A stretch of 64,000 bases of DNA, from assembly GCA_026874595.1 (NCBI GenBank), contig CM049308.1, forward strand, positions 93,735,624 through 93,799,623, written 5' to 3'. This document shows positions 60,611 to 64,000 of the stretch, one piece after another (the first letter of the stretch is position 1; each line of letters opens with the position of its first letter). The notes below the pieces were generated by a model. The model did no database searches, was not told the DNA's origin, and saw only the letters and a program-made list of their open reading frames with translations. The translations under genes were made by a program, and so were the position numbers. Source of the stretch: Sipunculus nudus (Eukaryota > Annelida > Sipuncula > Golfingiida > Sipunculidae).

Positions 60611-61019
60611 TTATGTAATTTCTTGAGCATCTATTTCTGAGCAATTATTTCTCATATACCTTCAAGAACTGCCAAGGATCTTCCCTTCACCTGCACTGGT
60701 TTTAGTACCCTAGTATACCAGGGCTACATATATCCCAATCTGAGCTCAAGGATAAAGCTTGCAGCTAAGTTCAGTGACAGATATTAAATAGTGCCAACTA
60801 CTTATATAAACTCAAAAATTTCACCAAGTAATTATACAATCAAGGCCTACAGGCCTCGTGCGAACTTGTGCAATGGGATATACAACAGATATAATGCCTC
60901 CATGCAGGCCTGTTACTTTCAAATACATGTGTGACATGTACATGTACAATGCAAGTACTGAACATTTTAAACATGAGTACATGCACCAATTATACAAATG
61001 TCAATGCTGAAATACTGAC
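60611..61019. other. Spacer
   Basis: No feature recognised. Confidence 0.3.
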
Positions 61020-61400
61020 ATGGGTGCATAAAAATCATTTTAGGTGGTACCACCAGTCTTGTGAATGAGAAAGCCATCAAAGATAAAGTATGGATATGCA
61101 AAATTTCAGGTAGATACTAGTGAAACAAGTGAAGGTGGCACCACAAGTCTTACAAGTATATAAAATCTATTTAGGTGTATAATTTCAGGCTGATATATCA
61201 AATCATTCCTGAGGATTAAGAAGGAGCATACACTGCAAAAAATTATTGAGGGTGGCGCCAAGTGTGTTGCATATAATGAAGCTATCTGAGATGTATACAT
61301 ATGCCAAATTGCAGGCTGATATATCAAAACCCTCATGAAAAATAAGCAGGGACATACACACTGCAAAAGTCATTGTAGGTGGTGTCAATCTTGTGTACAA
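61020..61400. repeat. Degenerate GGTGGCGCCA-type array
   Basis: Four units of ~90-125 bp with GGTGGTACCACC, GGTGGCACCAC, GGTGGCGCCA and GGTGGTGTCA. Each is followed by a CTTGTG..AAAGCCATC or AAGCTATC block and ATATCAAA(A/C)C. Relatives of the array at 28800-29420. Confidence 0.65.
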
Positions 61401-61949
61401 GAAAGCCATCAAAGATGCATGGACAAGTCAAAATATCAGGCCAATACATCAAACTTCTCTTGAGTCAGATGTAAAGATATAAACAAATCCAGGCTGAAAT
61501 GGCTCCGTTGCCAAATCTGAAATAGTTGGCAGTCTGTCAAGCTAATTCTACATACAAACAAAATCTTGGCATGTTGCCAATTCTGTTTATACATACTGAA
61601 ACACTGTGGCTGCAATGCTTTTGTCAAGCTAAATATTTAACAGATGCCTATTGAAAGCAAAATATGAAATCAGAATACATATATGTTTTACTCAAGGATT
61701 AACCTACATATTAGCTGGATATAGAGCCAATAATTGTCTGCACAGCTTTGCTTATAAACTTTGTTAGTACAAATAACTACAAGCTTTATTTACCAAAGTA
61801 TCTCACAGTCCTATCATTGTTAAGGTCGAATAAATCTGCCAAAAATAATTTCCCTAACCTTGAACAAAGGCCACCACTGAATAATTGTGTTGTGCTATAT
61901 AAAAGAAGCTAAAACAAAAGTTTTGCAGAAGAAACTATTGCAGCTCACA
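61401..61949. other. Spacer before minisatellite
   Basis: No gene or repeat recognised. Confidence 0.3.
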
Positions 61950-64000
61950 GTATGAAATAGGATAAAGATTAAAGTCATCACACTTTATCAAAGGTGTTGG
62001 TACTAGCCTAACCCTTAAAAGGCTAAGGTCATCACACTGACTGTCACAGAAAAATGTGCTTGTCACAAAGATATTGGTACATACCCTAACCCTTGAAAGA
62101 CAAGTCATCACACTTGTCATAGTAAAATGTGCTTGTCGCAGAGGTGAGGGTTTAACACAAAGCCTTGAAAGACAACAGGCCATCACACTATATCAAACAA
62201 CAAATCATCACACTTTATTAAAGTAAAGGGTCCTTGTCACAAAGGTATAGGGTATAACCCTAGGCCTTGAAAGAGAACAAGTCATCACACTATATCGAAG
62301 TAAGGAAAACAAGTCATGACACTTTAACAAAGTAAAGGGTGCTTGTCACAGAGGTATTGGTACTAACCCTAACCCTGAAAAAGCAAGAAATCATCACACT
62401 TGTCAAAGAAAATGTGCTTGTCAAAGAGATATGGGGTATAACCCTAAGCCTTGAAAGACAACAAGTCATCACACTATCAATGTAAAGACAAGTCATGACA
62501 CTTAATCAAAGTAAAGGGTGCTTGTCACAGAGGTATTGGTACCAAACCTGACCCTTCAAAGACAACAAGGCATCACACTTGTCAAAGTATAATGTGCTTG
62601 TCTAAGAGGTATGGGGTAAAGCCCTTAGCCCTGAAATACAACAACATTTGTCAAAGTAAATGGTGCTTGTCACAAAAGTATGGGTATTAACCCTAACCTG
62701 TGAAAGACATCAAGTCATCACAGTAAAATGTGCTTGTCACAGAGGTATGAGAAACAACCCTTACCCTTGAAAGAGAGCATATAATCACAGTAAAAAGTGC
62801 TTGTCACAGAGGTACGAGAACAAACCCTTACACTTGAAAGAGAACATGTCATCACACTTTATCAAAGTAAAGATGACAAGTCATCTCACTTTTCACAGTA
62901 AAAGGTGCTTGTTACAGAGGTATGGTACAAACCCTTGAAAGATAATTCACTACACTTGACACTGTAAAGGAGGCTTGTCACAGGGGTATGGGTATTAACC
63001 CTAACCTTTGAAAAACAACAAGTCATCAAACTTGTCACAGTAAAATGTGCTTGTCACAGCATGAATGGTACTTACCCTTAACCCTAAAAGACAACAAGTC
63101 ATCAATAATATGACAGTATATAGTTTCTGTCACAGATGTATTGGAACTAACTCTAACCCTAGAAAGTCAATAATTCAGCACAATTGTCACAGTATATTTG
63201 TAGTATATCACAGTTGTATGGGTACTAACCCCACCCTTGAAAAATAATAAGTCACCACACTTGAAACAATAAAATATGATTGTCACAGAGGTATGGGTAC
63301 TAACCCTTACTCTTGAAAGACAACTAGTGACCACACTTGTCACAGTAAAAGGTGCTTGTCAAAGAGGGATTGGTACTAACCCTAACCCTAGAAAGACAAT
63401 AAGTCAGCACAATTGTCACAGTATATTTGTTTAGCACAGAGGTATGGGTACTAGCCCCAACCCTTGAAAAACAACAAGTCATCAAACTTGTCACAGTAAA
63501 AAGTGCTTGTCACAGAGGGATTGCCACTAACCCTAAACCCTGATACACAACAAGTCATCAAAATTATGACAGTAAATAGGTGCTTGTCACAGAGGTACAT
63601 GTACTAACCCTAACCCTTGAAAGACAACAAGTCACCACACTTGTAACAATAAAAGGTGCTTGTGACTGAGTTATGGTACTGATCTTAACCCTCCAAAGAC
63701 AACTTGTCATCACACTTTACACAGTAAAAAGTGCTTGTCACAGTGACAATTGGTTCTAACCCTTTACCCTGGAAGACAAGAAGTCATCATAATTAAGACA
63801 GTAAATAGTCTCGTCACAGTTGTAACTGAACTAACCCAAACCATAAAAAGTCAAAATGTCAGCACAATTGTCACAGTATGTTTGTTAGGCACAGAGGTGT
63901 GGGTACTAACCCCAACCCTTGAAAAACAACAAGTCATCAAACTTGTAACAATAAAAGGGGATTGTCACAGAGGTATGGGTACTAACCCATACCCTCGAAA
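61950..64000. repeat. ~76-bp minisatellite with CCCTAACCCT, continues past window
   Basis: More than 20 degenerate units. The consensus runs GACAACAAGTCATCACACTT, GTCACAGTAAAA, GTGCTTGTCACAGAGGTATG, then GGTACTAACCCTAACCCTTG. Variant units with GTATATTTGTTAGCACAGAG and CCCCAACCC recur near 63180, 63420 and 63870 (steps of ~228 and ~450), so a ~three-unit higher-order repeat is likely at the right end. The array runs off the window. Confidence 0.9.

Noticed and set aside
61950-64000. CRISPR-like array with regular spacing
   Set aside because: The whole unit repeats with drift. There are no unique spacers between conserved repeats, and the surroundings are eukaryotic.

Overview
The window reads as eukaryotic nuclear DNA from an invertebrate, most likely a mollusc and probably a bivalve. 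It is AT-rich and gene-poor, and full of microsatellites and decayed non-LTR retrotransposons. It also carries dispersed elements built from ~140-155-bp internal repeats that resemble the bivalve 'pearl' elements. There are no bacterial-style operons. The species assignment is inference from repeat style and family resemblance; no search was run.

Only two protein genes look intact, both single-exon and on the minus strand. One is a 324-aa rhodopsin-class GPCR (3280-4254). The other is a 326-aa protein that I place in the MpaB/latex-oxygenase (DUF2236-like) family (10688-11668). They belong to a duplicated two-gene module. In module A (about 3.3-5.2 kb) the GPCR is intact and the oxygenase-like gene is a deleted pseudogene. 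In module B (about 9.9-11.7 kb) the oxygenase-like gene is intact and only the 5' end of the GPCR remains. A third, broken GPCR copy lies at 26.2-27.7 kb, split by a ~1.1-kb repeat element with a 10-bp target duplication. Part of it sits in a nearly identical 2.63-kb head-to-tail tandem duplication (21624-26888).

The 28.5-41.7 kb stretch is a retrotransposon mosaic. A degenerate L1-like LINE on the plus strand (RT at 29.6-30.8 kb, C-terminal part at 38.9-39.5 kb) is interrupted by a near full-length two-ORF CR1/L2-like LINE on the minus strand (31418-36828). That LINE is bounded on both sides by direct repeats of more than 1 kb. The region also has three arrays of a 15-bp G-rich minisatellite and a five-unit, AACGTT-rich ~403-bp satellite (39459-41720).

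From 41.7 kb to the end I see mostly repeats. These are internally repetitive elements, a 170-bp near-perfect palindrome between two TA microsatellites (47262-47431), and a nest of three repeat families (51.2-56.5 kb) whose innermost junctions define element ends. There is also an RTE-like LINE tail (56.9-58.0 kb), and a 76-bp minisatellite containing CCCTAACCCT runs off the window edge (61950-64000). Two or three minus-strand exon-like segments at 48.9-49.95 kb resemble the molybdenum-cofactor domain of xanthine dehydrogenase/aldehyde oxidase. They do not splice in frame as read.

I did not find a new defence or biosynthetic system. The most interesting signals are the reciprocal decay of the GPCR/oxygenase module, the >1-kb direct repeats flanking a LINE, the repeated alternating-dimer (ABAB) structure of unrelated arrays, and canonical oestrogen-response-element palindromes carried by a transposon family.
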